From the NCBI GenBank assembly GCA_016875195.1, contig VGRY01000007.1:28098-92097 (forward strand): DNA of 64,000 nt, given 5' to 3'. Source of the stretch: Deltaproteobacteria bacterium (GTDB lineage Bacteria > Desulfobacterota > BSN033 > UBA1163). The first letter of the stretch is position 1. Each line of letters opens with the position of its first letter. The notes beneath the pieces were generated by a model, which was not told the DNA's origin, did not search any database, and saw only the letters and a program-made list of their open reading frames with translations. This document shows positions 8,302 to 16,103 of the stretch, one piece after another. The position numbers were made by a program, and so were the translations under genes.

Positions 8302-8673
8302 TTATCTCCCGAAGTAGGTGGCGCAGGATGTTTCCGACTCCCAGGCTGATACCTTAGTCATTTTTGCTGAAAAACCCTTTAATTCGCTTTTCATCTTGTC
8401 AAAGATGTATTTTGCAATGTTCTCAGAGGAGGGTTCCTGACCTGAAAAATAAGGGAGGTCATTGAGGAAGGTATGGTCCAATGACTTTAAAACCTTCTCC
8501 AGTTTCTGTTTTAAAATCTTAAAATCGATGACCACTCCTTCCTGATTCAATTTAGAAGAGGCCACCGAGACTTCGATCTTCCAGTTATGGCCGTGGAGCT
8601 CTTCGCACTTGCCGTGGAGGTAGCGCAACCGGTGAGCCCCTGAAAAATGTGAAGTAACTGTCAGTTCATACAT
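8302..8673 (-). CDS. queD: 6-carboxy-5,6,7,8-tetrahydropterin synthase (QueD)
   Basis: QueD turns dihydroneopterin triphosphate into 6-carboxytetrahydropterin in queuosine synthesis. The 123-residue protein has zinc histidines H14, H27 and H29 (SGAHRL, ELHGHNW), the catalytic C23 in GKCEEL, the D66-H67 pair in SLDHTF, and the pterin-binding glutamate region AWESETS near residue 111. The ATG at 8673 is selected because AAGGGAG lies just upstream and it matches the family start; a longer in-frame extension to 8775 looks spurious. Confidence 0.95.
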   Translation of the reverse strand: MYELTVTSHFSGAHRLRYLHGKCEELHGHNWKIEVSVASSKLNQEGVVIDFKILKQKLEKVLKSLDHTFLNDLPYFSGQEPSSENIAKYIFDKMKSELKGFSAKMTKVSAWESETSCATYFGR

Positions 8674-8829
8674 TCTGGATCTCCCTTGGAATTCATTAGT
8701 CATTGAAAAAAAAGCAGTGATACGGCGAGGCGGAGAAAAAATCTTTTTCTCCCCATCTCCATATCTCCCTATCACCCTATCAGCCCTTTACCATTCTCAT
8801 GATCCTACTTTTTCAATCGCTAAATTAAT

Positions 8830-10182
8830 TCAAGCGATTAAAAGGATTCGTACATCCATCACATTGGTTTGGGTTGGGCCTGTCATGAGTAAATCCCCGA
8901 GCTTCTGGAAAAATGGGTATGCATCATTGTTATTGAGATGGGCTTTTGCGTCCAAACCTAATCGTTGTGCTCTTTTGATCGTTGTATGATCGGCTATGGC
9001 ACCTGCCGCATCCGTCGGTCCATCGGTTCCGTCTGTGCCACCGCTCAGGAGGACTATCTTCTCGAGGTTCTCAATCTCAAAAGCCCCGGCCAGTACAAAC
9101 TCCTGATTCCTTCCTCCTTTTCCCTGGCCTTTAATGGTCACTGTCGTCTCCCCTCCCGAGATGATACAGGCAGGCCTCGGAATGGGATGCCCTGTTGAAA
9201 TCACCTCTTTAGCCAGAGCTCCATGGAATCGAGCAACTTCCCTGGTTTCCCCGACGATTGAAGAGGAGAGGATGATCGTGTTGAACCCGAGAGAGGAAGC
9301 CTCTTTTTCGGCGGCGCGAAGGGCAAGGATGTTCGACCCGATCAGTATGTTATGAATCTTATTAAACACTACATCTCCGGGCTTGGGTGTTTCCTCGCTC
9401 TTTTTCTCTTTTCCGGATAAGAGATGGTTTCGAACGGAAGAGGGTACTTTTTGGATGAGATCGTATTTTTCGAGAATTTCCCATGCTTCTTCAAAAGTGG
9501 ATGTGTCAGGCACTGTAGGCCCGGAGGCGATTGAATCGAGCGGATCTCCCACGACATCGGAAAGAATGAAGGTGATGACTGTTGAAGGGTAGGCCCACCG
9601 GGCGAGCCAACCTCCCTTCGTCTGTGAGATATGTTTCCGAATCGTGTTCATCTCTATGATATCCGCACCGCAGTCAAGAAGGAGTTGGGTGGTTTTCTGT
9701 TTTTCCTCAAGGGAAATCCCATCAACAGGAAGAGGGAGCAAGGCGGATCCACCCCCTGATATAAGGAAGAGGACGAGATCCTTCTCTCCGGATTCTTTAA
9801 GTAGGGACTGAATCTTTTTGGCTCCCTCAATCCCTTTCTGGTCGGGAAGGGGATGTCCAGCTTCGATCACCTCTGTCTTTTTCAAAGGCAACCCGTGGCC
9901 GGTCTTCGTGGTGATCACGCCAGAAGTAAGGCGATCAACAAAAATCTCTTCGATCGCCTGCGCCATGGAAGCCGAAGCTTTGCCTGTACCCACCAGAAAA
10001 ACCCTTTGAAAGGCGGTTAAATCAAAAGACTCTGCTGGATTATCAAAGACCTGAATTGTCAGAAGATTATTTTGTATTTGAACAGATCGTTTGAGCGCCT
10101 CTGAGGGATTGACTGCAGACACAGCCTTCTCAAAAATACCCTTTGCCATTTTTCTCATTTCATCAAGTGACCAATTCTTCAA
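8830..10182 (-). CDS. Glycerate 2-kinase (DUF4147/MOFRL family)
   Basis: The 450-residue protein carries the N-terminal GckA-type kinase domain (GTGKASASMAQA near residue 70, GHPLPDQKG, LISGGGSALL) and the C-terminal MOFRL domain (SGGETTV, GKGGRNQEF, GGTDGTDGPTDAAG). Characterised members phosphorylate D-glycerate at C2, linking glycerate or glyoxylate use to glycolysis. It lies alone on the minus strand about 160 bases upstream of queD. No dedicated regulator or hydroxypyruvate reductase is adjacent. Confidence 0.93.
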   Translation of the reverse strand: MKNWSLDEMRKMAKGIFEKAVSAVNPSEALKRSVQIQNNLLTIQVFDNPAESFDLTAFQRVFLVGTGKASASMAQAIEEIFVDRLTSGVITTKTGHGLPLKKTEVIEAGHPLPDQKGIEGAKKIQSLLKESGEKDLVLFLISGGGSALLPLPVDGISLEEKQKTTQLLLDCGADIIEMNTIRKHISQTKGGWLARWAYPSTVITFILSDVVGDPLDSIASGPTVPDTSTFEEAWEILEKYDLIQKVPSSVRNHLLSGKEKKSEETPKPGDVVFNKIHNILIGSNILALRAAEKEASSLGFNTIILSSSIVGETREVARFHGALAKEVISTGHPIPRPACIISGGETTVTIKGQGKGGRNQEFVLAGAFEIENLEKIVLLSGGTDGTDGPTDAAGAIADHTTIKRAQRLGLDAKAHLNNNDAYPFFQKLGDLLMTGPTQTNVMDVRILLIA

Positions 10183-10189
10183 TTATTTA

Positions 10190-10284
10190 ACCCGTTAGAA
10201 ATAATGTCCTACGCCTACATCACAAGGTTGGATTTTAGAGTAATTCCGCCAAAGTTTAAAGCCCCGTTGTATTTCTAACGGGGT
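10190..10284. repeat. Inverted repeat ACCCGTTAGAAATA
   Basis: ACCCGTTAGAAATA near 10199 is matched by TATTTCTAACGGGGT near 10269-10283, forming an imperfect stem with a loop of about 60 bases. The unit TTTCTAACGGGGT reappears near 15690. The rest of the 10183-10483 gap holds only AT-rich sequence and the vapBC promoter. Confidence 0.6.
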
Positions 10285-10425
10285 GAATCTCCACTATCAT
10301 TGTATGTGAATTTTATAACTAAACTGGTGGGTCGTGTCAATCATTAGGAATGGGGTGTCCTGATCATTTCAACTTTTGAAAATGGTTTTTTCACTTCTAT
10401 CTCTAATGTCAATAAGTCTCACATC

Positions 10426-10454
10426 TTGACATAATGATACTATGATGCTAATAT
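10426..10454 (+). promoter_or_regulatory. Strong sigma70-type promoter of vapBC
   Basis: TTGACA (10426-10431) is separated by 17 bases from TAATAT (10449-10454). The spacer contains the near-repeat ATGATACT/ATGATGCT, a plausible operator for the ribbon-helix-helix antitoxin, which in such systems represses its own operon (inference). Confidence 0.75.
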
Positions 10455-10483
10455 ACCATTTAATAAGAGATAGGAGGTTTACT

Positions 10484-10735
10484 ATGTCTTTGACGATAGC
10501 AACTAATATAAGGCTTCCGGAAGATCTTTTGAAGGCCCTCAAGTATAAAGCAATCGAGGAAAAGAAGAGTATGAACCAGGTTATCCGTGAGGCGATCGAA
10601 ACGTCCCTTGCTGTAGAACCAAAGTCGAAGGTTTCTAAAAAGGATTCTTTTGAAGACATCATTGGTATTGCAAGATCAGGCATCAAAGATGCGTCTTCAA
10701 AGCATGACCGCTACCTCTATGGGAAAAAGAGATGA
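10484..10735 (+). CDS. vapB: Ribbon-helix-helix antitoxin (VapB-like)
   Basis: The 83-residue protein has an N-terminal ribbon-helix-helix: a beta strand TIATNIRLPEDLL followed by two helices (ALKYKAIEEKK, MNQVIREAIETSL). That fold binds the operator as a dimer. The C-terminal tail is charged and probably wraps the toxin. The ATG at 10484 follows AGGAGG by 7 bases. The gene overlaps the PIN toxin by 4 bases (ATGA), the classic translational coupling of type II toxin-antitoxin pairs. Confidence 0.85.
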   Translation: MSLTIATNIRLPEDLLKALKYKAIEEKKSMNQVIREAIETSLAVEPKSKVSKKDSFEDIIGIARSGIKDASSKHDRYLYGKKR

Positions 10736-11139
10736 AGATTTTCATAGACACAGGAGCATTCATAGCGCTAACAGATAAAGATGATGAAAACCATCAAGCT
10801 GCTGTCGCTTTTTACAGAAGTGCAAGGGAAAAGGGGAATCGGTTTCTCACCTCTAATTTCGTTTTATGTGAGACACTAAACTACCTTAGGGCGCGTATTT
10901 CACATCCTACCGCCGTTTTTTTCAGAGAGAATCTCAAGAAAAGTGGTCTCATTGAAACGATCCAGGTTACCCTTTCGATTGAGGAGGAGGCTTATACTAT
11001 CTTCAAACGATACAGTGATAAAGATTTTAGCTTCACCGACTGCACAAGTTTTGCTGTCATGAGGTCATTAAGACTAAAAAATGCTTTTGCTTTTGACAAA
11101 CATTTTGAACAATTTGAAGGCATCAGCCGCTTGCCCTGA
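10732..11139 (+). CDS. vapC: PIN-domain toxin (VapC-like ribonuclease)
   Basis: VapC toxins are Mg-dependent RNases that cut tRNA or rRNA. All four acidic active-site residues are present: D6 (IFIDTGAF), E47 (LCETLNYL), D103 (SFTDCTSF) and D122 (FAFDKHFEQF). At 135 residues it is normal length and the frame is intact, so the toxin is predicted to be active. It starts inside the antitoxin stop. Its target RNA cannot be inferred. Confidence 0.9.
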   Translation: MKIFIDTGAFIALTDKDDENHQAAVAFYRSAREKGNRFLTSNFVLCETLNYLRARISHPTAVFFRENLKKSGLIETIQVTLSIEEEAYTIFKRYSDKDFSFTDCTSFAVMRSLRLKNAFAFDKHFEQFEGISRLP

Positions 11140-11297
11140 TGTTCAAGAAAGTGGAACATTTAGTTGAAGTGGTCTGGATATAGCACTGGACAATAACAAA
11201 GGATTTTGAAGAACCACGTACTCAATTCCCTCCTGAAAAAGAGGAAAGAAAAACGTTAGATTTCTTTCCAGTAAAGAAGTAAAGCAGGAGGAAATTC

Positions 11298-11579
11298 ATG
11301 CAAATTACAAAAGTGAGTCCAAAACACCAAATCATCATTCCAAGAGAGGCCTTTAAAAGGTTAAACTTAGAAGTGGGAGATTATCTGGAAGTGGATGTAA
11401 CGGAAGAAGGGCTACTTCTTGTTCCCACAAAACTCAATTCCAAAGATCAAGCCTGGTTCTGGACGAAGGAGTGGCAAAAAAAGGAAAAGGAGGCTGACGA
11501 AGCAATCGCCAAGGGAGAAGTATCGGGTCCGTTCAAGAACACGAAGGAATTGGTTCGGCATTTCAGAAAACGCCGATGA
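11298..11579 (+). CDS. AbrB/MazE-type antitoxin
   Basis: The 93-residue protein starts with a SpoVT-AbrB swapped-hairpin DNA-binding domain: ITKVSPKHQIIIPREAFKRL, then LEVGDYLEVDV and GLLLVPTK. A charged C-terminal helix (residues 50-93) would bind a partner toxin. AGGAGGAAA lies upstream of the ATG. The stop overlaps (ATGA) the start of a RelE-like reading frame broken by an early stop codon, so this antitoxin may now be an orphan. Confidence 0.85.
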   Translation: MQITKVSPKHQIIIPREAFKRLNLEVGDYLEVDVTEEGLLLVPTKLNSKDQAWFWTKEWQKKEKEADEAIAKGEVSGPFKNTKELVRHFRKRR

Positions 11580-11833
11580 AAATTTAGACCACCAGGCCAT
11601 TTGACGAAGATTACCGTTCTCTGCCCGAAGCTATTCAGGAGAGGACCGAGAAACAACTTGCTTTACTTCTGGAAATTCCGCATCATCCATCCTTCCGAAT
11701 CAAAAAAATCAAAGGACACCCGAGTATATGGGAGGGCAGGGTAACAAAGAGTTATCGGTTCACTTTTCAGATTTCAGGAGAAATATATTTCCTAAGAAGG
11801 ATCGGAACCCATGATATCCTGAAGACTCCATAA
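11576..11833 (+). pseudogene. RelE/ParE-family toxin with nonsense codon at position 4
   Basis: Starting at the ATG that overlaps the antitoxin stop, the frame reads M-K-I then TAG (11585-11587), then continues open for 81 codons to TAA at 11831. The downstream reading is a convincing RelE-type toxin: a TTRPFDEDYRSLP opening, then WEGRVTKSYRFTFQ, then FLRRIGTHDIL at the end. No ATG, GTG or TTG in the first 30 codons after the TAG would rescue it. One substitution in codon 4 explains the loss. A sequencing error or stop readthrough are the alternatives. Confidence 0.85.
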
Positions 11834-11840
11834 AGTATAA

Positions 11841-11920
11841 TCGGGGACAGGTTCCTATTTCGGAGGATCAAAAAAACCTTAATTAAAACCCGTCCCCAAT
11901 TCATTTTGTCCCGTGTCAAG
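11841..11920 (+). repeat. GGGGACAGG / TTTTGTCCC repeat, copy A
   Basis: Two blocks are present in the order A then B: A is TTCCTATTTCGGAGGATC plus an A run and TTAATTAAAAC (11852-11887); B is CGTCCCCAATTCATTTTGTC plus CCGTGTCAA (11891-11919). The same blocks occur at 14341-14451 in the order B then A. GGGGAC at the left and GTCCCC inside are complementary, so each copy can form a stem. Confidence 0.75.
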
Positions 11921-12081
11921 GCCTAACCTCTTGTCCTGGCACATTATCTTTCGCTATTTCACAATTCAATGCCTGACACCGAAGCCTTTTATTTGCAAAG
12001 TGAGCCAACCTCCAACCTTCATGATTACGGAAAGAAGGGAAACATAACGATAGAGATAAGGTCGGGAGCACTGAGCTCCGC

Positions 12082-12112
12082 TAAAAGGCGACGGGGCTAT
12101 TCCCCGCCGCCT
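12082..12112 (-). terminator. Possible Rho-independent terminator (minus strand)
   Basis: AGGCGACGGGG and CCCCGCCGCCT (one mismatch, loop CTATT) form an 11-bp stem, and on the minus strand the stem is followed by TTTTAG. It would end transcripts from the hydrolase gene, but lies about 290 bases beyond its stop. Confidence 0.4.
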
Positions 12113-12404
12113 TCATTGACTTGTTGGAACTTGGGTTTGGCACTTATCATTTTATGTCTTTGGTCTTCTGTTGTTCTTTATTTCTTGGCTCTTGCCTTTA
12201 TAAATCCCTCTCCCCAGGGGGAGAGGGTAAGGGTGAGGGGGTAAATGGCATTGCTGCAAAGTATGTTTAAGGCTACCTCACCTGCCACCGAGACCGTGCC
12301 CATTGGCTATTTCTTCAATCATAAATTTTGTTCCAAAGTGTCAGGTAACAGGCGGTGCGGATTTTCGCGTTGTCCTCGTTCACCTTGAAGTTAAAAAACA
12401 ACGT

Positions 12405-13214
12405 TCACTTGCTCTGGATGATCCATTCAGCAATTTTCCCGACAACTTCGTTTTCCAGTCCGTTGAAGCCGTGATATGCAAAAGGTTCACATGGATCGCC
12501 GCGATTCTCTCCGCCCTTGAACGCCATCAATTCCTTTTTGGGCGTCGAGCTCAACTTTTTCATCAGGCGAGGGATTTCACGATAAGCGCAGTGTTTGCAA
12601 CCATCTTGCTCGTGGTGGACGACTAAAACTGGTATAGCAATATCTTGCAAAGGCATGGCGGGTACGGGGCGCCCTGCGTCGAAGGACACAAGCGTAGATG
12701 TTAGCACCAGCCCATCGGGCCCCCCGTCGCCTGGACCAACTTGTGTAGCAATAAAGGCAGCGGACATAGTTCCCATACTCGTTCCAACTAACCATACCAG
12801 AACATTCGCCTGCTGTTTGAGCCAGGAAATGACTGCCTTTATGTCCGCAATATGCTCCGGCTTTTGGCGAAAGCCGCCGAGAAAAGGGGGGGCTTGACGA
12901 TCAGATGGTGCGTCAACGACGGCGACGGACAATCCGTTTTTCGCAAATAGCTGACGAGTCCGCACCAGGAAATTTCCCTCTCCCCATGTGAAGCTGCCAT
13001 TCGTACGTATCTGAAGGCCACCATGCCCACCTGCGAACAGTATTACAGCGGCTTTGGGGCTTTCCGGAGCAAGATAGACAAACCGCTGCGTGACGCCAGG
13101 CCGGGTTGGAATGTCAACGACGGGTTGTGCCTGTGCCCACACCGGACCAGGGGGCAGCATTAATACCATCCCCAAAACCGATAGGCCTAATCCCAATGAG
13201 AATTTATTCTTCAT
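12405..13214 (-). CDS. Secreted alpha/beta hydrolase
   Basis: The 269-residue protein has a signal peptide (basic MKNK start, hydrophobic core to residue 25, cleavage likely after VWA-Q). The alpha/beta-hydrolase core shows the nucleophile elbow GTSMG with S146, an acid candidate D204 in HHEQDGC, and H248 in AYHGFNG, so a complete triad is plausible. The oxyanion-side motif FAGGHGG lies near residue 60. Four cysteines in the second half could form disulphides in the periplasm. The substrate is unknown. It neighbours another secreted hydrolase gene on the same strand, and the pair is flanked by permuted repeats. Confidence 0.8.
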   Translation of the reverse strand: MKNKFSLGLGLSVLGMVLMLPPGPVWAQAQPVVDIPTRPGVTQRFVYLAPESPKAAVILFAGGHGGLQIRTNGSFTWGEGNFLVRTRQLFAKNGLSVAVVDAPSDRQAPPFLGGFRQKPEHIADIKAVISWLKQQANVLVWLVGTSMGTMSAAFIATQVGPGDGGPDGLVLTSTLVSFDAGRPVPAMPLQDIAIPVLVVHHEQDGCKHCAYREIPRLMKKLSSTPKKELMAFKGGENRGDPCEPFAYHGFNGLENEVVGKIAEWIIQSK

Positions 13215-13396
13215 TTTTTCCCCCTTTCATTCGATCAAGGATTGATCCTTCCCCATAAGCTGCAAAGAATGTGCAAGACCCTTTAGGAGCTTTGTATTGG
13301 CATCTTCAGCAATCTCCATTTCATGTTGCATTCCAACGATGAAGCTAAGGGGCGCGCAGCTTTTTGCCCGTCCCTTTTGAGCGACTTGTTGGCCAC

Positions 13397-14188
13397 TCAG
13401 TAATTCAGTGACATGATCCATTCAAGAATTTGGGGGGCAGCTACCTTGGGCGTAGTGCTGTGGTTGGCATCCACAACCAGGTACGCGTTCCTGGGATGCT
13501 TCGGGACCTTATCAAAGACATAGTCTTCTCCTCTGCGTAATATTTGGTCATCCCATCCGACGACCCACAGGAAAGGCACCGGCTTGGGTATTGCTGCAGC
13601 ATTCTTCGGCATGACCCCCAACCCGTTCGGATCGAAAAACGAAAGGTAGAGCTTTGCGGTCGTACTGATCGTCTTATCTTGTCCCTGATTGTTGTAAACG
13701 AATGAAGCAATCTCTTCACCTTTTCCCTCCTTTATCATTTTGCGGGCTTTGGCAACACTGGCGCCAAAATTCTGCTGATCGGGCATATACCCAGGCGCCA
13801 TTGCCATCACTCCATCTACCTCCCTGCCGGAGGCAGCGTAAGCTATGGAAGCATTGGCCCCGAAGCTTTGACCGGCGACAATGATGCGGGTGGCCCCTTT
13901 CTTGCGAAGATCTTCCGCCGCTGTTTCAATCTCCGAGAGGGCCGTTGGGTAGTCGGCATCGTACATCCGTTTTAGTCCCCAAGGCATGACGGGCGTGATT
14001 ACTTTGAAGCCCTTAGATCTTAGCGCTGTTGCAAGAAACTGGATCGGTGGGGCGGGTGGACCTGCCCATTTCCCATGCATGAGAACAATGCCGACATCAG
14101 TTTCAGCGGACTTCACTTCGGAGGATAGAACCAGAGCCAGAGCCATTACAACGATCACAACAATCAGAGATCTACAGAGTCCCTGCAT
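13397..14188 (-). CDS. Secreted alpha/beta hydrolase (dienelactone hydrolase-like)
   Basis: This 263-residue protein has an N-terminal signal (hydrophobic core residues 8-22, cleavage near VKSA-E). The core carries LMHGKWAGPP (oxyanion region), the nucleophile elbow GQSFG with S108, D213/D214 in VGWDDQI, and H243 in DANHST. It is paralogous in type, but not closely similar in sequence, to the hydrolase at 12405-13214. The 182-base gap between the two shows no convincing gene. The substrate is unknown. Confidence 0.8.
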   Translation of the reverse strand: MQGLCRSLIVVIVVMALALVLSSEVKSAETDVGIVLMHGKWAGPPAPPIQFLATALRSKGFKVITPVMPWGLKRMYDADYPTALSEIETAAEDLRKKGATRIIVAGQSFGANASIAYAASGREVDGVMAMAPGYMPDQQNFGASVAKARKMIKEGKGEEIASFVYNNQGQDKTISTTAKLYLSFFDPNGLGVMPKNAAAIPKPVPFLWVVGWDDQILRRGEDYVFDKVPKHPRNAYLVVDANHSTTPKVAAPQILEWIMSLNY

Positions 14189-14496
14189 GGTATCCTCCTT
14201 TTGCTTTGGATTTTTAATTGTTTCCGACTGCCTGATATCAAATTTCTTGTCTGTTCCAAATAATTTAAATAACTAAACTACGCCCCCGTGCGACCTAACG
14301 GGTTCCTATCCCGAACTGTCGAATAAGTCCTGAATTATGAACCCGTCCCCAATTCATTTTGTCCCGAGTCAATGGCTGACCCCATCAGCGAACTTTTTTC
14401 TTTTGACACAGATTCCTATTTCGGAGGATCAAAAAAGATTTTAATTAAAACTTTTTCCCAATCCCATTATTTATTTTAGGCCACCGGTCCCCATGC
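14189..14496. other. Repeat-bearing gap upstream of the hydrolase pair
   Basis: No gene is seen. A CCTAACGGG fragment related to the CCCGTTAGAAATA repeat occurs near 14294, and most of the second half is copy B of the GGGGACAGG repeat. Confidence 0.5.
14341..14451 (+). repeat. GGGGACAGG / TTTTGTCCC repeat, copy B (permuted)
   Basis: Block B (CCCGTCCCCAATTCATTTTG plus TCCCGAGTCAA) comes first at 14342-14372 and block A (TTCCTATTTCGGAGGATC, A run, TTAATTAAAAC) second at 14413-14451. The orientation matches copy A at 11841-11920 but the block order is reversed, as expected if tandem units were cut at different points. Confidence 0.75.
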
Positions 14497-15138
14497 TTAC
14501 TTTTGGCGATTCAGTGCATCTATAAATGCCTGAATGAGTTCAATGTTGCAGTCAGGGAATCCTTCACTTTCTGAAACCACAGGACAAATACCGCAAGTGA
14601 TAATATTTCCATCTTGCACAACTCCCATACCGCTATAGATTGCCCCGGTGAATTTTGGGTTTCTAAATTGTCCATCAATTCGAAAGCCATATCTTTTACC
14701 TGCTAAAACCTCTGCCTCTGCCAGCGCACTAACGGAACTATGTGAGGCAGCCACAGGCTTTCTCTGGGTAATTGCTTCTTTAACGATCGATACGGCTTCT
14801 GGAAATACCGGTGTGCGTTCCCCGGAACCCATGCAGGCAATGATAACTCCTACGTAGTCGTCAACTTTAACTTTCGATAGCTCTAAATCGGGCGTAAAGG
14901 TTATCTTTGAATCTTTGATTGGCAGACCATCTATGGTGGCTGCCACTACCTTAAAATTTGCCTTTTCAAGCATTCCCTTCATTACATTAACTTCTTTGTG
15001 AATCACAGTATCTAAATTTTCTGGGTTTAACAATTTCGGCAGGATGAGAAGAACTTTAGGGGTGCCTGCCGAAATTGTAATCGCAGAGGGAATTAAAATA
15101 CATAAAGAAATCGCTAAAATAATCATAAATCTTTTCAT
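14497..15138 (-). CDS. Secreted DJ-1/PfpI-like protein lacking the catalytic cysteine
   Basis: The 213-residue protein has a signal peptide (residues 1-24) followed by a DJ-1/PfpI-type fold: VLLILPKLL, then VDDYVGVIIACMGSG, then the nucleophile-elbow region KPVAASHSSVSALAEAEVL, then AGKRYGFRID. In typical members the elbow is AAICHGP with a reactive cysteine; here the aligned residue is Ser (S132), still followed by His (H133). It may therefore be a non-catalytic or serine variant working in the periplasm. AAAGGAGG precedes the ATG. Downstream lies the repeat-flanked hydrolase pair. Confidence 0.7.
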   Translation of the reverse strand: MKRFMIILAISLCILIPSAITISAGTPKVLLILPKLLNPENLDTVIHKEVNVMKGMLEKANFKVVAATIDGLPIKDSKITFTPDLELSKVKVDDYVGVIIACMGSGERTPVFPEAVSIVKEAITQRKPVAASHSSVSALAEAEVLAGKRYGFRIDGQFRNPKFTGAIYSGMGVVQDGNIITCGICPVVSESEGFPDCNIELIQAFIDALNRQK

Positions 15139-15360
15139 TTTTACCTCCTTTCTGGACTAACCGTATAGTGCTTCGTGCGAGACAAAAAAGTAACCAAAAT
15201 TCAATAAAAAAATTGGATGCCCTCTCCCCTATGTCACCTTCTTTTCCCCCCCCACAAAGTAGCGGGTCTTTTCTTATGAAAACGATTTTGATTTTTCTCT
15301 TATCACAGATGGAGGTACAGATCGGGTACAGATTGAGAAGTTTTTTAAGGATTTCCCCTC

Positions 15361-15606
15361 TCACCTCCGCCCTCTCCCCGTTGATGGGATATTGGACCCG
15401 CAAGAGGAGAGTGGGGTATCTTGTTGGTTATTTTTTGAAGAATTCAAAATCTCCCAGAGTTCATCGTAAGTGTGAAAACCCTTCTTTCCCTTTTTCCCAA
15501 CTTCCTCAACGAGCCCGACCAGGCTTCGAGGTTTGTTTTTTTCAAAGCGATAGATGCGAACGATGTAGTCGTGAGAGAAATCAGTTGAACCCAAAGTAAA
15601 CTCCAT
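15361..15606 (-). CDS. Small conserved-looking hypothetical protein
   Basis: The 81-residue frame encodes DYIVRIYRFEKNKPRSL, then VGLVEEVGKKG and FHTYDELWEILNS, a composed and plausible small protein with a strand-turn-strand-helix pattern. I recall similar short proteins in deltaproteobacterial genomes but cannot name a family. The last 22 residues run into the CCCTCTCCCC-type repeat and look like a replaced C-terminus. No strong ribosome site is visible. Confidence 0.5.
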   Translation of the reverse strand: MEFTLGSTDFSHDYIVRIYRFEKNKPRSLVGLVEEVGKKGKKGFHTYDELWEILNSSKNNQQDTPLSSCGSNIPSTGRGRR

Positions 15607-15939
15607 TAGAAGAGTTTCGCCATTCTAATATCGGATAGCTCACACCCAGATAGAAGCCAAGCTTCACACAGGGGAAGCAGAGGGGGCTTTCTAACGGGGT
15701 AAACTCCTTATTGCATTATTCCGCCGTTTATCTGCTCTATATCACAGACTCAGTTACATATAAGTCACATATTCAAAAATATTTTTTACGGGTATGGGAT
15801 GGGTTGACACAGAAGGGTAGGGAAATAGAATAAAGATATAAATTCAAGATGTTAGTCGCCATTTTTAAGAGGCGGGGAACATTAACTCCCCCTTACCCCC
15901 TCTTAATCTAAGAGGGGGGATTGAGTGGGGTCCATTCAT

Positions 15940-16005
15940 TTAGAACCGGTAGCCGAGGCTGAAGCCGATACTATGGTAGAATATAGTTTTGGCATAGTAG
16001 CTTGA
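15940..16005 (-). pseudogene. Truncated C-terminal end of a FadL/OmpP1-type porin
   Basis: Read on the minus strand, 21 codons end with SIGFSLGYRF and TAA. This repeats the last strand of the intact porin at 17904-19133 (VGFSLGYRF) and shares about 27 identical bases with it. The upstream part of this copy is missing; the AbiE module begins about 100 bases away on that side. Confidence 0.7.
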
Positions 16006-16062
16006 AGAGGGGGGAGAAGGGAGGCGAGGGGGATTTATTTTCCCCCACGCACTCTAAATGGG

Positions 16063-16091
16063 TTGAAATTAAATTTATATAAAATTATAAT
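16063..16091 (+). promoter_or_regulatory. Sigma70-type promoter of the AbiE module
   Basis: TTGAAA (16063-16068) is spaced 17 bases from a perfect TATAAT (16086-16091). The expected transcript start is near 16098, only about 6 bases before the first ATG (16104) and 18 before the second (16116), so the mRNA would be almost leaderless. Confidence 0.7.
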
Positions 16092-16103
16092 TAGTCCAAA
16101 AAA

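Larger units (their letters stand above)
11834..12404. other. Gene-free gap with repeat debris
   Basis: No convincing coding frame is seen. The gap holds the GGGGACAGG-type repeat (11841-11920), a GC-rich hairpin (12086-12112), and a CCCTCTCCCC-AGGGGGAGAGGG palindrome around 12209-12232 followed by GTGAGGGGG. The remainder has no recognisable feature. Confidence 0.6.
15607..16103. other. Gap with repeats and a porin remnant
   Basis: The gap holds TTTCTAACGGGGTAAA near 15690, a C-rich/G-rich palindrome (TAACTCCCCC with AAGAGGGGGG, 15883-15919, also seen at 19160-19196), the 22-codon porin remnant and the abiE promoter. Nothing else is recognisable. Confidence 0.6.

Noticed and set aside
13227..13421. 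64-codon minus-strand frame between the two hydrolases
   Set aside because: Overlaps the end of the upstream gene, no ribosome site and no recognisable motif; may be debris but unsupported.
15168..15599. 143-codon plus-strand frame
   Set aside because: Runs through repeat sequence and opposite the more plausible small protein.
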